Origin: Cycas panzhihuaensis
Taxonomy: Eukaryota > Cycadophyta
Length of the DNA: 64,000 bases
NCBI GenBank assembly: GCA_023213395.1
Contig: CM041465.1
Coordinates: forward strand, 177,017,741 to 177,081,740
Direction: 5' to 3'
A program made the translations under genes and the position numbers. Below are positions 10,465 through 22,712 of this stretch, piece after piece. How positions within the stretch are numbered: the stretch's first letter is position 1; each line of letters opens with the position of its first letter. The notes under the pieces are model-generated. The model was not told the DNA's origin. It ran no database searches and was given only the letters and a program-made list of their open reading frames with translations.

Positions 10465-10929
10465 GAGAAGAGGCAGTGCATAAATGATTTGAGAAACTAT
10501 GCTCATAGTGTAATACGATTGAAGGAAATAAATTGGATTAGAGCTTATTAACCGTTGAAACTTTAGGTATCTGGAAGAAAATCCATTGGTGACTTTTCTA
10601 ACAGGGATGAGTATGGAAATCAAGGACGAGGTTCTACTTCTCGGTGCAGTGTGGCTATTGAAGGATACCAAAGGTACAACCTTTACAGTCCAGTTTGACT
10701 ACCCGAAGGGAGGTATACACAATGGAATATAGTCAAGCTACCCAAAGAATACACAGTGGAAAATATAGTGATACTCGGTACAATACATAAAAAAATTAGA
10801 AACCGAGACAACAAACAATGAAAGAAACTGATGTGAATAGTATTAGTGATAGTAAAACTGATAAAAAAATGGATAATAAATACTAAAAGCCAGATCTATA
10901 TGGGTATAGCCTTTCAACAAGATTTACGT
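10465..10929. other. No recognised feature
   Basis: There are short open stretches on both strands without family resemblance. It could be the rest of a captured fragment or the inner part of the minus-strand leader. Confidence 0.4.
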
Positions 10930-11222
10930 TCAGCTTGATTAAACAGATGCATCAAATAAACCATATTTTTAAATATATTCATAAACGTACACCAAATATA
11001 TATATATTTCAAAAAAGACACACGAAGAACCTGGTAAACTATGACAGGTTTGCAGTGTTGACTTTAGAGCATGAGAACATCTTATATAGTGGTTGAAACT
11101 CCAAACCATCTTCTCTAGTGGACAGGTGAGCTTGTCAGGATCTTAACTAGCAGTCATATGTAAGTGTTTTGCCAGACGTATGAGAAGGTAGATCAGTATG
11201 AGCAAATATCAAACACCAATTT
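10930..11222 (-). other. Leader of minus-strand element
   Basis: Read on the minus strand from the primer site, this matches the first 200 bp or so of the leader of A. An example is the stretch around 11140-11090 against A 445-500, with shared gctcacc and gagaagacgg/gagaagatgg blocks. It is degenerate and fades out near 10930. Confidence 0.55.
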
Positions 11223-11235
11223 GGCTCTGATACCA
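11223..11235 (-). other. Primer binding site, minus strand
   Basis: Reading leftward the sequence is TGGTATCAGAGCC, a perfect match to the plant initiator tRNA-Met primer site. It starts 2 bp inside the LTR end at 11238. It is the best-preserved primer site in the window. Confidence 0.9.
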
Positions 11236-11237
11236 AA

Positions 11238-11587
11238 TGATGTATTTAGAGGACCAGAGCAAGACTTTAGATCAAGAGCATTTTGAGAAAACAGGTGATT
11301 TTCAATTATTAGTGACATTAAAAAGCACCAGGGAGGTATTCTCACCCTTTAAATAGAGTTTTTGGGGAGGCGACAAGCACCATCACCCTACCTACATGTT
11401 AGTTGACATATAATTCAAAATATATTTAAAAATATAACAATAATAAATGAAATCGCATACCTTAATAAAGTAGTGTAAGCACCTTATGGCTAGTAGGAGG
11501 GTCAAGGTGCCTTAAGGGCCCTCAAAGGTGGCTTTGAGGGGCCCTAGGCACACAATTTTTTTAATAACATTGGGATTATTCCCAACA
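11238..11587 (-). repeat. Minus-strand LTR related to A and C
   Basis: On the minus strand it begins TGTTGGGAATAATCCCAATG at 11587 and ends in ATCA at 11238, 350 bp in all. It shares the gggcccctcaaag inverted repeat and the TATA/hairpin region with LTR A, and tgtgcctagggcc with LTR C. Its outer end lies exactly against the gag of element C, which runs the other way. Confidence 0.88.
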
Positions 11588-12330
11588 ATCATATGGGATC
11601 TCTTGGAGAGACCTTAATAGAACAAAAAGTTATTGAAAGGATTCTATGATGTATTAGTGTTATACCAAGCTTTGAAATGGTCACAACCAGCATTAAAGTC
11701 TCCAAAGACTTAAGTACCTTTAAAATAGAATAATTGAGTGCCATGTTAATGGCTATTGAAGAGAAGAAGGCATCTAATGAATCACTTAAACATGCTTTTA
11801 CCACTAAGGCAAGGATACGCCCACATGCTCAAGCAAGAACTTCTAAATCTAGGGATCAATCTCTAAAAGAAAAGAGTAGAAACCCTAGACATATGCCACA
11901 CCAACAAAGCTAGCCAAGATATCAAGCTCCTCACCAACGATAAGGAGCTAATCAAAGAGATTCAAGGCAAACTAGATATCCAAGTGAAGAAAGATAATAA
12001 GGGCCACATCAATGTTGTCCTAATTACCAAAGGGACATACCACCACAAAGGGAAAATCTTCATCCTCCCAATCATAGACAAAGGGATTATCCACCTCCTC
12101 ATGAAGAAAGAGGAAGGCCATCTCATATTGATAGATCTTATCCTTGGAGTAGAAGTCTCAGTTATGGGAGAAGAGATTCATCATATTTCACCTTTTGTAA
12201 TCACCTTGGTCACACAGAAGATAGGTGTTTTGCTAAAAATGGACCACCTAATAAAGGAAGTGCTAATACTACTATGCCAAATAGAGAAAATCAGCTATTT
12301 TTATCCTGCTTTCTAGCCAATGAAGATGAA
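11588..12330 (+). pseudogene. Element C gag (5' truncated, broken)
   Basis: Homology to A's Gag starts abruptly at the LTR junction (MGSLGETLIEQKVIERIL-like), equivalent to about 4280 in A. The first 130 or so codons are missing. Several stops follow. The basic region (11810-12150) and the zinc-knuckle part (about 12190-12240, GHTEDRC) can be traced across frames. Confidence 0.8.
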
Positions 12331-13660
12331 GATAGTAGTTGGTACATTGAATCAGGATGCTAAACTCACATGACTCATAAAAAGGGTTGGTTTCGAACAA
12401 TGAATACAACTAAAATGGGCTCTATTATATTTAGAGACAATATAACCCATGAAGTTGTTGTAAAAGGAAATGTAGCTCTCTAAACCGATTTAGGAGAAAC
12501 CAAATATATAGAGGATGTTCTATATGTTCCAACCTTAAGGATGAATCTACTATCAGTGGAAAAGATGATGGGTCAAGATTATAGAGTCATATTTGACAAT
12601 GACGAGTGTATTATCAAAGATAAGAGACAAAATAAAGCAATTGTTGCCAAAGGAAAAATGACAAAAGATAATCTATTCAAACTTGTCATCCCTCTATCTG
12701 ATTCCTATGCTTTATAAACAACCATCAAGATTGACAATACCATATGGCATAAAAGATTTGGACACTTGAATTGTAGTAGTTTGCAACTTATGAAAAGGAT
12801 AAGCATGGATGATGGGTTGGCCCACATTGAAGTGGATAAAAATGTCTGTGAGGGATGCCTACTCGGAAAGCAACATAGGGAAAGCTTTCTAGATTTTACC
12901 TATAGAGCATAAGGTCCTCCTTAATTAGTATATACTAATATTTGTGGTCTCATGGAAACTCCATCTCTAGGAGGAGCAAAATACATTATTACTTTCATTG
13001 ACAATTATACAAGGAAAACATGGGTTGTCTTCATATAATTTAAATTTGACGCATTTCAACACTTTGTCGACTTCAAAACCTATGTGGAGAGACAAAGTGG
13101 ATACAATATACTCTCCCTAAGATTAGATAATAAGGGAGAATTCATTTCAAATGAATTCAATGCTTATTGTATTCACCATGGAATCAAGTGTTAGTTAACC
13201 AATCCCTATACCCCTCAACAAAATGGTATAGTAGAAAGAAAGAATCACACTATAGTTGAAATGGCAAGATGTATGCTAAAAGATAAAAGTTTAGGAAATC
13301 AATTTTGGGCCAAATCAGTACATACTATAGTATATTTAATCAACAAAAGTACCACTAAATCATTTCGATGGAAGACTCCTGAAGAAGCATGGACAAGGTA
13401 CAAACCAAGTATATATCACTTGAGAGTTTTTGGTTGTGTGGCATATACTCATATTCCTAAATAGAAAAGGACTAAATTGGATGATCATAGTACCAAATAT
13501 ATTTTCATCAGCTATAGTGATATATCAAAATCATATAAAATTTATGATCCAAAAGTAAGAAAGGTTATCATGAGTAGAGACACCATCTTTCAAGAAATTG
13601 ATTTTTATTGTATTGATCATCATCAAGAAAGAAAAAAAGAATGTGACAATAAACATTGAT
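12331..13660 (+). pseudogene. Element C protease and integrase (broken)
   Basis: The protease site reads WYIESGC at 12340, so the catalytic Asp codon is now Glu (12349-12351). The pre-integrase motif WHKRFGHLN is near 12750. In the integrase core the first catalytic Asp is Asn (TNICG near 12930). The second Asp is present in RLDNKGEF near 13125, and the Glu is kept in GIVERKNHT near 13230. A long open stretch (13261-13464) then holds the conserved CMLKDKSLGNQFWAKSV. Multiple stops make it inactive. Confidence 0.82.
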
Positions 13661-13889
13661 TCCAATCCTAGGTCCATATATATGCCACCTTGGCAGCTCC
13701 AAAGAAGGACCATTGATGTTAAAAGTGGGGAGGGGACTTCTGTTTAACCTCCACCACAAAATTTTCCTAGGGAGAAAACCTCTCAACCTCCACCACAAAA
13801 ATTTCCTAGGGAGGAAACCTCTTAACCTCTACCATGAACAACACCTAAATGGACTCAAAGATATCATCCCATGGATAACATGTTAGATC
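13661..13889 (+). repeat. Short tandem repeats in the linker of element C
   Basis: Between integrase and RT the phrase cctccaccacaaaa..ttcctagggaggaaac is repeated two to three times (about 13746-13830), so the Pro/Ser-rich linker has expanded by local duplication. Confidence 0.55.
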
Positions 13890-15470
13890 ATGATTATAAT
13901 ATAAGATCAACTCGATCTCATAGGGTAAACTTTGCCCTTATGACTCGTGCTATGGAAACACATGAGCCTCAAATCTTTAATAAGGCTAATTTAGATGCTA
14001 CATGGAGAAAAGCTATGGAGGAAGAATACAACTCCATTGTAAAAATGACACTTAGGAATTGGTTGATCTTCCTCCTAACAAAAAGCCTATTAGGACTAAG
14101 TGGATATACAAAATAAAATTTAGATCTAATGAGTCTATTGATAAGTATAAAACTTGTCTTATTACAAATGGATACTCTCAAAAGGAAGGCATTAATTATA
14201 ATGAGACCTTTGTTCTAGTTGCCAAAATGGATAGTTTGGATGATTATCAATTTGGCTTCTCAAATGAAATGGGATGTTCATCATATGGATATAAAAAGTG
14301 ATTTTCTTAATTGCTATATCGAATAAGACATCTATGTCTCTCAACCCCTCAGTTTTGAATTCAGGGGAGAAGAAAATAAAGTGTACAAACTCAAGAAAGT
14401 ACTTTATAGACTTAAACAAACACCTAGGGCATGGTATTCTCATATTGACAAATATTTCAGAGATCAAGGCTTCAAAAGATCTCAATCAAACCCAAATTTA
14501 TAAACTAAGATCAAAGGTGAATTCATCCTAATTATGGGATTATATGTTGACAATCTTGTTTATATAGGAAATGATCCACAACTCTCACATCAATTCAAGG
14601 AAGATATGTATAGAGAAATGACTGACTTGGGTCTAATGCATTACTTCCTTAGAATAAAAGTATGGCAAGATGATAATGACATTCTTATCTCCTAAAGAAA
14701 ATATACCTTAGACTTACTTCAAAAGTTTAAGATGAGTGAATATAACCTTTAGCTACTCCCACTAAATTTGGATTAAACCTTTCAAAGCATGATGAGTTTG
14801 CTCCTATGGATCTAACACTATATAGGCAACTAATTATCGGCTTAATTTACTTAACTTCTACACGACCTAATATCATGCATACGGTTAGTGTGGTATCTCA
14901 ATTTATGCATGATCCAAAGACTTCTCATTGGCAAGCAACAAAAAGAATCCTACAATATCTTAAAGGCACAATAGATTTTGGGTTATATTATATGTCTACA
15001 TCAAACTTCAGATTGATAGGGCATACAAATTTAGACTAGGGTGGTGATATAGATGATTGAAAATCTACATTAGGTTACACCTTTAATATGGGAACAACAA
15101 CTATAGCATGGATCTCAAAGAAATAAAATATAGTTTTCTTATCAATAGGAAAGGCATAATATAAAGCAGCAGTTTCAGGGGTATGTAAAACAGTTTGGTT
15201 ACATCATTTACTGTAAGATTTCAAGATAGAATAGTATGGGCCAACCAAAATCTGGTGCAATAATTAAAGCACCATATAAATGATAAAGAATCTAAGTTTT
15301 CATGGTAGAACCAAGCATATTGAGACACAACATCATTTCATTCAAGAATTAGTATAAGAAGGACAAATTGAGCTAAAATATTGCAGTATCAAGGACCAAA
15401 TAATAGACATCTTTACAAAAGTATTGGGTAAGATCAAGTTCCAGAAATTTAAAGAAAATTTAGGAATTAC
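13890..15470 (+). pseudogene. Element C RT and RNase H (broken)
   Basis: The RT region starts near 13915 (RSHRVNFALMTRAMETHEPQ). It continues with TKWIYKIKF near 14095 and the polymerase site YVDN at 14543-14554, where the second catalytic Asp is Asn. DLGLMHYFL is near 14625. RNase H begins with DPKTSHWQATKRILQYLKGT near 14910 and can be followed to FTKVLGKIKF near 15430. Frameshifts and stops occur throughout. Confidence 0.83.
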
Positions 15471-15486
15471 TCACATTAGGGATTAT

Positions 15487-15495
15487 GGGGGAGAA
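15487..15495 (+). other. Polypurine tract of element C
   Basis: gggggagaa directly precedes the 3' LTR and is identical to that of element A. Confidence 0.8.
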
Positions 15496-15839
15496 TGTTG
15501 GGATAACCCCCAATGACCTAAGGATATGTGTGCCTAGGGCCTCCCAAAGCCAACCTTTAGGGCTCCCTAGGGCACTTAGAGCCTCCCACTAGCTGCCTAA
15601 AGGGACCTAGAGGTGATGATATATTATTAAGGTATGTGCAACATTTATTAAATGTTATTTTTTTAATATTATTTGAATACTTTGTTAGCTAATATGGAGG
15701 TCAGGTGATGGCATGTGCCGCCTCCCCAAATTTCTATTTAAGGGGTGGGAATATCTCCTTGGTGTTTTTTAATACTGCCTTTAATTATTTGGAAATATGT
15801 TAATCAAAATGGCATCCTGACCTACTCTACTCCCTTGCA
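15496..15839 (+). repeat. Element C 3' LTR
   Basis: About 344 bp, beginning TGTTGGGATAACCCC and ending CCTTGCA. It is alignable with LTR A in the start region, the gggc/cctttag inverted repeat, and the TATA-like box with hairpin GGTGTT-TTTT-AATACT (15761-15776). Sequence directly after it is the integrase of element D. Confidence 0.85.
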
Positions 15840-16830
15840 CTAACAGACTTCATCGAGAAGGTATGGGTAACCTTTCTGAAAATAAAGAATAAAGCATTCT
15901 TAGATTTTCTAATATTAAAGGCCCTCGTAGAGAAGGAATTAGGTTTTTAGGTTAAATGCATTCAAATAGATAATGATGTAGAGTATATGTCTAATAAATT
16001 TGAAGACTTTCTCCATAGGCATGGGATAAAACATCAAACAACAATTGCAGGTACCCCTCAGCAGAATGGAGTGGCTAAATAAATGAATAGAACCATCATG
16101 AACATGGAACGAGCAATTCTTGTATATAAAAATGTACCTACATATCTTTGGGCTAAGGTAATCTATACAACAGTCTATTGCCTAAATAATGTAAGTCCAG
16201 CTTAGCTTGACCCATCTCTAAATGAGAGATAGATAGGATAGAGCCCCACTATCAAGTACTTTAGAATATTTGGCTTTACTTATTATACTCACATTCTGGA
16301 TGAGCATAAAAATAAGTTACAACTATGAGCTTTGAAAGGCATCTTTGTAGGATACCTAATGAACAAGAAATGGTAGAAAGTCTTCGTACCAACTCTAAAT
16401 AAGACCATTATTATACAAGACATGGTCTTTATAGAAATAGAAGAACAACTCTTGCAACTTGATTCCAAAGCTCCCACTCACCACTACAATGATGTCCAAG
16501 AATATGATGTGCAAATTCTAAAATTTGGAGGGAGAAGACATGGAAGAGATACTCAAAATCCTAGAATTTGACAATAGAGCCTTAGAGGACATAGATTCAA
16601 TACTAATCGACATTAATCCAACTCCTTCTTTAGAGAACAACCTTGATTACAAGGGCAAAGGAATTGATTAAGGACCCTCATCACCTTCTTTAGTGGCAGG
16701 ACCATCTTCTCTAGTAGTGTTGGTATCCTCCATTCATCAAATCTCTTATGATCTATTTTAGGATCAAAACAAGGACCAAGAAGTTATGGAAATAAAAACT
16801 TCATTCCCAATTGAAGGTTTTCATTTAGCC
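15840..16830 (+). pseudogene. Element D integrase (5' truncated, broken)
   Basis: The frame starts mid-domain at TDFIEKVWVTFLKIKNK, directly after LTR C. The second catalytic Asp is in CIQIDNDVEY near 15965. The Glu position reads GVAK (codon aaa at 16077-16079), that is, Lys. GYLMNKKW near 16350 marks the C-terminal part. Stops are frequent. The lineage differs from A and C and matches minus-strand element E. Confidence 0.8.
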
Positions 16831-18480
16831 TACTAGTTGAACAAGGATCTAAGACCTAATGAGGTAGGTAAAATCAACACCCGAAGTGGTGCTCTAAAGG
16901 CAAAGGAGCAAAGTACACTTCCCATAGAGCTTGAACTGGTGAAATTACACCTTGTCAGCAATGAAGATCCTCTCACATACCAAGAAGTTGTAAAGCATGT
17001 AGCTGGGAGAAATGTAATAAATGAAGAATATCAATCCTTCATAAAAAATAGTACTTGGGAGCTCACAAATCTACCTTTGGGAAGGAAGGTAGTAAGAAAT
17101 AAATGGGTGTTCAAAAACAAATATAAATCTGACAGCACCCTTGATAAACATAAGGTAAGGTTAGTAGCAAAGTGATTCACCCAAAAGGAAGGTATCAACT
17201 ACACTGAGGTCCTTGCGCCTATAACTAAATGGCCCATAATCAGAACTCTTATGCCCTTTATAGCTCAATAAGGTTGGAAGATATACTAGCTCAATGTAAA
17301 AATAACATTCCTTAATGGGGATCTTGAAGAAGAAATCTATATGGATCAGCCTGAGGGATATGAAATTATTAGATAAGAGTATAAGATATGTAGACTCATG
17401 AACTCTTTATATTGCCTTAAACAAGCCCCTCATGTTTGGTTCACCAAGTTGTCAGAGAGAATGAGGCAACTTAGATATAAGGTTTGTGACTACCAAGATA
17501 TTAATGTAATATTATTCATCAAGTATGGAAAAGATAAATTCACTTACCTCTTAATCTTTATGGATGACATGCTTATAACAGGTAACAGTGAACAGGCAAC
17601 CAGCTAGTTAAAGAAGGACTTAGCAAAAACATTTAAATTGTCTAACCTTAGGTTGATGAAATACTACTTAGGGATTAAGGTTACTCATAAAGATGGCTAG
17701 ATCTTTCTTTTTCAAGAAAGATACATCAATGATCCTCTAATAAGATTTAGGTTAGAAGATGCTTGATCAATAGCCACTTAAATGGAACTAAACATCAAAC
17801 TAATAGCTAATGGTGATGATAGAGAGGTAGACATAATACTTTACAGGCAACTTGTAAGTAGTCTCATCTATACTACTAATACAAGACTTGATATTGCACA
17901 CTCTATCAGTATTCTTACTTGCTACATGATAAATCCCAAGCAAAGTCACTGGTAGGTAGCAGTGCAAGTGTTAAGGTACCTTAAGATGACTTGCAAATAT
18001 GGTATGTTGTATGAACACTATTTAGAATTCAAATTATATACATACATAGACTTAGACTTTGTCAGAGATAAAGACATGGGGAGATCTACATATGGTTATA
18101 TAACATTTCTTAGAATAGCACCAATATCATGGAGATCTAGATAGCAGAAAACAACTATAGACTCAACTACTGAAGATAAATATATTATTTCTTCTGAGGC
18201 CAGTAAAGAGGCGATATGGCTAAGAATATTATTAGAGACATTAAATATCACCCAGATAAGCCCTACTAGCCTTTATGTAGACAATTAGTTTATGATCCAT
18301 ATGGCTAAGAATCCTATATTTCATGATCATGCTAAATATATTAGTACAAAAGTCTATAGGATTTGAGAACTTGTTTAAGATAGAATGATGCAACTAGATT
18401 ACTACCCAATAGTAGATCAAGTGGCCGATATCTTTACCAAACTGCTGTAAAGGGTGAAGTTTGAATAGTTCAGAAAATAA
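16831..18480 (+). pseudogene. Element D RT and RNase H (broken)
   Basis: RT begins in the open stretch 16837-17175 (FIKNSTWELTNLPLGRKVV, NKWVFKNKYK). LNGDLEEEIYMDQPEGYE follows near 17315, LKQAPHVWFTKL near 17420, and an intact FMDDM at about 17557-17571. RNase H covers about 17940-18460, ending ADIFTKLL. Gln and Trp codons have often become stops. Confidence 0.82.
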
Positions 18481-18499
18481 ATCAGCCTTCAGGCCTCCA

Positions 18500-19310
18500 T
18501 CTCCAACTAATATAATGAGATGATGATAAGAACACCATACTTAGTCTTATTCATGAAAACTTGTTATGGGCATGAAAGGACCTGAGTAAGTCTCTACTCT
18601 ATCCCATTTATAAAGCCCCTTGAGGGCACAGAAGGATAAGGGTGGTACTAGTTTCAAAAATCAAAGCCTATGAAAACTTGAAAGGGCATGGGAAATGATA
18701 AAATGGTATATAGAGACTCAATAGACTTAACTAAAAATATATCATACTACTTAGCTATCTAGCTATATTCAAAGAGCCGCCTGAGCCAAAATTATTAGTC
18801 TAGATAAGTTCATGGATTTTTATTCCCTTGATGGTTTTCCCACAAAAGTGTCATGCAGTCTATAGGATTTTCCTTCAATGTAATAATGAGGCTCAAATAA
18901 AGACCTCATAGAATAAATCAAAATAAGCCAAAATAACCTTCCACCATTAAGGGGTGAATTAAAAGGTATTAATGCCTAAGGTCATTTGCATTAGAATTAG
19001 ATTAATAAGAGTCATTTCATAACTTAGAAAAAGTGGCTCTAATGTAATGTTATAATGCTCACTTAAGTGAAATGCATTTTATGTACATCTATATAATTTC
19101 AATTAAGTTTCATGTGAATTTGTTTAGGTAGGAAAACACTAATCAAATTCTCTTATCAATAAAAGGTGAAATCCAAAGGAATGAGTTTGTGATCTCATCT
19201 CCTCTTTTGAGCTCTCAAATTTATCTCTTATATCTTGAGAGCATTCTGTCTCATTTCCATTCATATTTACCATTGTAAAGTGTTAAAGTAGGCAACCTAA
19301 ATCCATTGCT
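18500..19310 (+). repeat. Element D 3' LTR (approximate ends)
   Basis: The sequence after RNase H aligns in blocks with the 3' LTR of E read on the minus strand (55828 to about 56560). Shared blocks include gaaaacttgttatgggcatgaa, ccttccaccattaaggggtg and tctcatttccattcat. Exact ends could not be set because no second D LTR is present. Confidence 0.6.
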
Positions 19311-19370
19311 CTAATAGGAATATCAAACACCAATAGGATCGATGGATTAGTAGATAAGCATTTTGGTGGG

Positions 19371-22300
19371 TGTTTCTCGACAACTGGGAATAGGTTCTTG
19401 GCAAGTTGACTCAGGTAAGTAGAGGTATGTTTCTAACCTTTGCCTTACTACTTCTATAGAAAGGTAAACCGAAGCATCCTTTATTTGCATGGATGATTGA
19501 TACATTTGAGTGATCATCTTGCATTCGTTGCTTGATTATATTGCTTGATACTCTTTCAACCTATGACAATCTGTGGGGCAAGCATCCCCATGGCACTTCG
19601 TAACCATCTTATGCACCTCCATGTTGTCCTAAACATCACTCAACCTATGTGATCTGTCACATCCCCTTGCCACATTGCAGCCTTTAGCACCCCGCTAAAT
19701 GTGATTGGTACATCTTTATTCCAGTTATCAATTTCCTGGGAATTCCATCGCTTCGGTACCCCATCTAGTTTAGGTCATCCTCTTCATATGACTATCCCCA
19801 ACCACCTAGACAGAGGGCCAGCCCCTCCTAGGCCTAGGGTACCCTTTTTTAGGGATCCCAGGCATGATTTTTTTCCATATTTTTGTCTCTGTCACTGCAT
19901 TGTGAAAAATATCGTGGTACCACAGTAAACTTCGTAGTACCATGAAGTTTGTTGTAGGGTGATTGTCACTTAACATTTTTTTAAATCTATCATGGTAATT
20001 TTCATTTTTTTCACAAAATTGCCATGTGGATTCAACACCTCTCGAGCCCTACCTTAATCCTAATCGTCCATTTAGCCTAAGGTTAGGTATAAAACCCAAA
20101 AGAACTTCATTTTCCACCTACTCTCCTCTCTTCTTCTTCTTTCATAGGTAGTCTTCTACAGGAACGCCATGCAAGACCTGAGTTTCTTATGCTCTAGCCT
20201 AAGATCTACCCTCTCTAGCTTGGATCCGTGGTAGCGGGCTCACCAACAAGCTTCTTCAAGTAAGGATTCACTCCAAGTTTTACCTCCATCCCCTTTCAAC
20301 AAGTTTTGGCTAGTTTATTTCTAGGTTTCATTGCTCTCCTAAGGATCCACCTGTAAGCACCTTAAATCTATTATTTCCTGCCATTTTTAGGGGTAGACCT
20401 ACCTCCAAACTAGTCTAACAGGTATAATCCCATGTTTGCTCCATTTCTTTCCTTTAACTTTTCTTAAAAGAGATTAAATCATTTGGAATATCTTTCTTTT
20501 TCTAGCTTTCTAATAAATAAAAGAGGCGGTCCCTCCGTTCTTTTCTTTCTGCCTACATCATCTTCCTACCCTCTCTTAGTTTCTCCAAGGAGGCTACAGG
20601 AGAGGACCTCAAAGAGTGAGAGAAAAGAGCCAAGGTAGGATCCATACCCACTAGGCATGCTCCTCAAGGGCAACCCCCTTCTCCTCTTTCCTCTCCTCCA
20701 CTTGTGCCTTTCTTGAGTTACCCGGGGGCTTCCAAAAGTAGGCCTTCGCTGGACATTAGCATATGTAGCCTCTTGCTGTGTTGTTTCCAGGCCTAAGTGC
20801 CTCCCTTGGGAAGATTTTCCAACCCTAAGTAATGTCTCATATCCACCTTGGGTCTTGGCTTGATTAACGTTGCAATTTGTTGCATATAGTAACACTTGCA
20901 ACATTTGCAAACTTCATGCTATTTATCTCTCCTATTATTTGTTGCCATTAGGCTATCCCAACCTATTATTTCATGTCCTTAGAGGCAGCGTGGAGGTGCA
21001 CTTGTTAGAGGGTTAGTCATTCTGAGGCTAACCATGTGCATCCCTTGTCTTGTATTGTTGGCTTTGAGGAGATTTGGAGTTATTCTTTGGTTGGAAGTTC
21101 ACTTAACTTAAAGTACTTTAACTCATAATATTCTTAGCATTTTATAGCTACATATATACATATATTTGCTTGGCACTCTAGCAGCCCCTTGGAGAAGGGT
21201 AGAAAACCTTTGTGATTGTAGGTTTACCATGTCATTCAGGGAGAAAGACAAACCGTTATAATTTGGGTACATTTCTTTACTTCCCTTTTCCTTAGTTATT
21301 TCAGCTTTTAACATAGTTCCTTTTCCTTTGCCTTTCTTGCTTTCTTCCTTTTTATTTTGGAAAAGGTAAGGAAGCCCCTACACTACCCGTGCATTGGGAG
21401 AAGGAAAAGAAGTGGGTGTGGTACAAGACAAAAACTTCATTTCAGCTGCATCATTTTTCCAGGTATGTTGCCTCCCTTTTATAGATCCTTTCTATGCTTC
21501 TCCTTTAAGTTTGCATGTTTGCATGAAAAGAACGTAAATGGAAAAGATAAAAGGGAACCAACTTGCACCATTCATTTGCATATGCACATTAGCTTGCACT
21601 TTAGGAAAGAGAACTCGATAGAAGATATCTCTTTTCCTCTTTCCATTTGATCGTATACAACCCCCTAGGGTTTGCATCATTGTCGTGCATTTTGTGTGAT
21701 AGATTAGTTTGTCTCTCTCTTCCTCTTTCCCTTGTTTAAAGTGAAAAAGAGAGTGAGGATTTATATTAGAGAGAAAATGAGAGAAACTATATCTATTTTC
21801 TTTTATACATATACTTCTTCTATCTCTTATTTGCATACATAACCGATTAAACATCGTTTTATTATTTCACATAGAAGGTAGATTCCTTCATACATAGGGC
21901 GGTGGGAACTACTTCCACCATTATTCTTTTCTCCTCTAACGCTCACTTTAGGTGGGTTAGTTCAAGGAGGATTCATCCTCTAAGACCTTCTCCTTTAACC
22001 CCATCATACCTATACCAACTTAATAACCTTGACACTCCCTCCTTTAGGTTGGTCTCATGCGAGAGGTGGTTACCCAACACCACCCTTACGAGCAGGTACC
22101 TCCCACCACTTACTTACATACATCCTATCCATATCCCCCCATCATCCATGAGGATCAATTTCCTCATTGGGTCTTGCCTTTCCCTTTCGACCATCCAAGG
22201 GCAGGAAGACCTACATTTTAAGGTTACTCAGGAAACTGAGGATATCCCTCGCTTGCGCTTCCCTCTAAAATCAAAGACTAAGTTACCTAGAGGAAGTTGT

Positions 22301-22456
22301 GTGCCATTTGTGGGTCTCGAACCTGTGTTTTGATGCATGGAGGCCCTGTGTGGGTGCTTCTTTTCACTTGTTGGATTGACCCATTTACTCTGGAGCTTTC
22401 TGTTGACTAACCTAATTCTAACCAGTTGTAGTTACCATCCCATAGATGTGATTCCA
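19371..22456 (+). repeat. Element H 5' LTR
   Basis: It starts TGTTTCTCGACAACTGG and ends GATTCCA, set by comparison with 34361-37467. A TATA box (tataaaa, 20088-20094) lies about 720 bp in, followed by pyrimidine-rich sequence. U3 would therefore be short and R-U5 over 2 kb. A hairpin-rich stretch lies at 19905-19950. A 143-codon frame at 21902-22333 is also open in the 3' LTR. No convincing tRNA primer site was seen after 22456. Confidence 0.9.
20088..20094 (+). promoter_or_regulatory. TATA box of LTR H
   Basis: TATAAAA in the context ggttaggtataaaaccc. It is conserved in the 3' LTR as TATAAAG at 35079-35085. Confidence 0.55.
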
Positions 22457-22712
22457 CTAGTGATTATACTAGGGACCCGCTAGTAAGAGAATTAGTCTTT
22501 CTCCCTTTCCTATTAATGCTACTACCTCTTGGTAGATTTCCCTTTTGATCTTGTTGGGCAGCCCCCAATGCATGCACTACATTATTTCTCTTTTCTTCCA
22601 GTGCATAGGTAGGACTTGCATTCGATGATTCTCACGTCACTTATGAGGCTTACTTTCGTTATTGGAAGAGCCCTTATATCATTCACTTCCTACATCAGAT
22701 CTTGATCCGATC

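Noticed and set aside
10300-10671. Minus-strand ORF of 123 codons
   Set aside because: It overlaps the PPR-like frame on the other strand, has no recognisable motif, and the PPR frame explains the conservation pattern better.
22457-22500. tRNA primer site of H
   Set aside because: No sequence starting TGG and matching a plant tRNA 3' end could be seen directly after the LTR.
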